Below, one piece after another: positions 6,284 through 7,657 of a DNA stretch of 7,657 nucleotides. Each line of letters begins with the position of its first letter. The first letter of the stretch is position 1. A model generated the notes under the pieces. That model ran no database searches. It was given only the letters and a program-made list of their open reading frames with translations, and was not told the origin of the DNA. The DNA lies in contig JAAZIZ010000421.1 in assembly GCA_012800565.1 (NCBI GenBank), positions 1-7,657 on the forward strand, given 5' to 3'. The translations under genes and the position numbers were made by a program. This DNA is from Lentisphaerota bacterium. GTDB lineage: Bacteria; Verrucomicrobiota; Lentisphaeria; Oligosphaerales; Oligosphaeraceae.

Positions 6284-7348
6284 ATGCTCAACAAACGCAA
6301 AATCAGATTCGGAACCATCGGTTGCGGCAATGCAGGTTCATACCGGACTCGGACCCTGGCAGCGCACCCGCTGGGGGTGCAGATCAGTGCTGTCGCCGAC
6401 TTGGAAATGCCCAATCTGGACAGACTGGCCAGTACCTTGGGATATGATTTTGTCCGCTATACCGGCGACCAGGACTACCGCCGGCTGATTGACGAGAATG
6501 ACCTGGATGCTGTGGGAATCTTTACCCCGCACGCCCTGCATTATGATCACGTCAAATACGCCATCCGCAAAGGCCTGCATGTCCTGATTGAAAAGCCGAT
6601 GGTCTGCGGAGTCGCCAACGCCTTGGAGATCACCCGCCTGATGCGCGAAAGCGGCAAAATCGGCATCGTCCATTACCAGCGTCATTACGAAGAAAAATAT
6701 GTGAAGGCCCGTGAACTTATCAAACAGGGCTTCCTCGGAGATATAAAGCACTTCTTTATCTATATGGCTCAGGACTGGTATGGAAAAACCTGGCGGGGTG
6801 AACCGGAATTGTCCGGAGGTGGACAAATAAACGACTCCGGCAGCCATTACCAGGATATCCTGCTCTGGATGCTTAATGCACTGCCCATCAGCGCAGAAGG
6901 AACAATCGACAGCATCTACCGCGGCAAAAAAGGTAAAGTGGAATACAACGGCTCGTTCAATGTGGAGTTGAACAATGGCGCCAATGGACGCATAATTATC
7001 ATTTCCGACATCCCCGGCGGCTTCCGGGACGATGTCCGTATCGTCGGCACCAAAGGCAGCTTCCTGTTCCAGGACAACCGACTGATATTCTTCGATGCCC
7101 AAAAGAACACTTATAATGATATCCCACTGAGGAAGCCGAAAAACTATCCCGATTCACCTTGCGATAATTTCGTCAAAATGCTGTACGGGAAAAACAGAAT
7201 CAACCGCGTGCCCTTTATTTTCGGCTGCCGGGTCGCATTGCTGACCGAAGCAATGCTGCGCTCCGGACACAATAACGGAAAGAAAATATTCTGCGCCGAT
7301 ATCCTAAAGGAAAGCAAACATTCCTTGGCTGACCTCGAAACTGAATAA
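6284..7348 (+). CDS. Gfo/Idh/MocA family NAD(P)-dependent oxidoreductase
   Basis: From ATG 6284 the protein has 354 residues, normal for the family. The N-terminal Rossmann fold opens with FGTIGCGNAGSYRTRTL (9-25), a G-x-G-x-x-G-type dinucleotide loop. The FTPHALHY segment (80-87) and IEKPMV (102-107) include the family's E-K-P motif with the catalytic-type lysine K104. The C-terminal alpha/beta domain holds GDIKHFFIY (152-160) and DSGSHYQDILLW (184-195), in which D184 and H188 match the D-x-G-x-H catalytic motif. These enzymes oxidise or reduce sugars, inositols and related polyols at a CH-OH; the substrate cannot be read here. There is no signal peptide, so it is unlikely to be a secreted GH109-type glycosidase. 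It follows the BNR gene by 110 bases with a possible promoter of its own. Downstream is a repeat array and a convergent rRNA operon, and no terminator is seen for this gene. Confidence 0.92.
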   Translation: MLNKRKIRFGTIGCGNAGSYRTRTLAAHPLGVQISAVADLEMPNLDRLASTLGYDFVRYTGDQDYRRLIDENDLDAVGIFTPHALHYDHVKYAIRKGLHVLIEKPMVCGVANALEITRLMRESGKIGIVHYQRHYEEKYVKARELIKQGFLGDIKHFFIYMAQDWYGKTWRGEPELSGGGQINDSGSHYQDILLWMLNALPISAEGTIDSIYRGKKGKVEYNGSFNVELNNGANGRIIIISDIPGGFRDDVRIVGTKGSFLFQDNRLIFFDAQKNTYNDIPLRKPKNYPDSPCDNFVKMLYGKNRINRVPFIFGCRVALLTEAMLRSGHNNGKKIFCADILKESKHSLADLETE

Positions 7349-7385
7349 TCTCAGAAAACAGAGGAAGTTGGGCTGAAATCGCACA

Positions 7386-7481
7386 TCCCATTGTCCCATG
7401 CGTCCCATAGTCCCATAGTTCCATAGTCCCATTCCATACTTCCCATACGTCTCATACGTCCCATACGTCCCATACGTCCCA
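7386..7481. repeat. Degenerate tandem array of 8-9 base units (CCCATAGT / CCCATACGT)
   Basis: About eleven consecutive units can be parsed from 7387: CCCATTGT, CCCATGCGT, CCCATAGT, CCCATAGT, TCCATAGT, CCCATT, CCATACTT, CCCATACGT, CTCATACGT, CCCATACGT, CCCATACGT, then a final CCCA. The left half is mostly the 8-base CCCATAGT form and the right half the 9-base CCCATACGT form. On the - strand the units read ACTATGGG and ACGTATGGG. The array lies between the convergent dehydrogenase and rRNA units. Because units of 8 and 9 bases alternate, no frame is preserved, so it is not coding. Its function is unknown. Confidence 0.93.
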
Positions 7482-7550
7482 GGCAACTCCCCTCTCCTTG
7501 CCTGCCGCTCCGCGGAAGCCCCAGTACTACCGAGGCCCCCTCCCCTGACG
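7482..7550. other. Non-coding spacer, pyrimidine-rich on the + strand
   Basis: This stretch is rich in C and T on the + strand (for example CTCCCCTCTCCTTGCC and GGCCCCCTCCCC), with a small CCGCTCCGCGG self-complementary patch. I see no gene, RNA or known site in it. It lies downstream of the rRNA terminator and is probably untranscribed spacer. Confidence 0.5.
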
Positions 7551-7590
7551 CAAAAACGCCCCCGCTGGTTGTTTTTGTCCAGCGGGGGCG
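7551..7590 (-). terminator. Rho-independent terminator of the leftward rRNA operon
   Basis: CGCCCCCGCTGG (7557-7568) and CCAGCGGGGGCG (7579-7590) form a perfect 12-bp GC-rich stem with a 10-base loop. On the - strand the hairpin is followed by TTTTTGCG (complement of 7549-7556), the arrangement of an intrinsic terminator. On the + strand it is followed by CAAAAAAG, so it does not look functional for rightward transcription. It lies about 11 bases past the 3' end of the 5S rRNA. Confidence 0.92.
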
Positions 7591-7600
7591 CAAAAAAGCG

Positions 7601-7657
7601 GTTGGCAGCGCGCTACTTTCCCGCGCTCTTGAACGCAGTATCATCGCCGCAGGGGGC
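7601..7657 (-). rRNA. rrf: 5S ribosomal RNA, 3' portion (5' part beyond the window)
   Basis: Read on the - strand, the sequence contains GGCGATGATACTGCG, then a short loop, then GCGGGAAAGTAG, then CGCTGCCAACC. These match the 3' half of bacterial 5S rRNA: the conserved C-C-G-A-T-G-G/A-T-A-C-T-G-C strand of the loop E/helix IV region, the G-G-G-A-A/G-A-G-T-A-G strand, and the G-C-T-G-C-C end that pairs with the 5' terminus to form helix I. The mature 3' end is uncertain by a few bases (about 7601-7605). About half of the roughly 115-base molecule is visible. Since 5S is normally last in an rRNA operon, 23S and 16S genes are expected to the right of the window, transcribed leftward. Confidence 0.9.

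Noticed and set aside
6338..7102. 254-codon open frame on the - strand opposite the dehydrogenase gene
   Set aside because: It is antisense to a clearly recognised Gfo/Idh/MocA gene and has no recognisable motif.
7386..7481. CRISPR array
   Set aside because: The units are only 8-9 bases, contiguous and without spacers, so this is a microsatellite-like tandem repeat.
7304..7486. Low-complexity open frames on the - strand rich in Gly-Thr-Tyr/Met-Gly repeats
   Set aside because: These are translations of the 8-9 base tandem repeat. The units change frame along the array, and other overlapping frames give similar repeats, so coding is not supported.
7557..7590. Bidirectional terminator shared by the dehydrogenase and rRNA operon
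   Set aside because: On the + strand the hairpin is followed by CAAAAAAG and not a T-run, so it is only convincing for the - strand.

Overview
The window reads as ordinary bacterial chromosome of roughly 55-58% GC (estimated by eye). The six protein genes are all on the + strand, and the 3' end of a ribosomal RNA operon points back at them from the right edge. I infer a Gram-negative host in the Lentisphaerota/Verrucomicrobiota (PVC) neighbourhood. The reasons are an LPS-heptose-type nucleotidyltransferase, a GT5 glycogen synthase with a lengthened 'SRL..xQKG' loop of the kind I associate with that group, and a BNR/Asp-box protein beside a Gfo/Idh/MocA dehydrogenase. The phylum is an inference, not something read directly.

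Left part (1-619): the last 38 codons of rplM (L13), then a complete rpsI (S9), closed by a clear rho-independent terminator. This is the classic rplM-rpsI pair.

Middle (677-4353): argC (arginine biosynthesis), a glgA-like glycogen synthase, and a 340-residue fusion protein. The fusion joins an RfaE2/HldE-type heptose-1-phosphate adenylyltransferase to a complete FMN-dependent nitroreductase domain in one reading frame. Gaps of 34 and 61 bases and no visible terminators make co-transcription plausible, although the functions do not form one pathway.

Right part (4452-7348): a 573-residue BNR/Asp-box (sialidase-like) beta-propeller protein with four Asp boxes, no signal peptide and an unassigned C-terminal domain. 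It is followed after 110 bases by a Gfo/Idh/MocA oxidoreductase with its own possible promoter. Together they suggest sugar or sialic-acid-like glycan catabolism, but neither substrate can be read from the sequence.

Right edge (7349-7657): no protein gene. It contains an unusual array of degenerate 8-9 base repeats (CCCATAGT / CCCATACGT), a perfect 12-bp-stem terminator that works on the - strand, and the 3' end of a 5S rRNA on the - strand. A leftward rRNA operon therefore converges on the dehydrogenase gene, with the repeat array between them.

The most noteworthy items are the adenylyltransferase-nitroreductase fusion and the tandem repeat array, which carries a possible G-quadruplex on the - strand, between the convergent transcription units. 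I see no defence system, CRISPR array, phage or insertion sequence.
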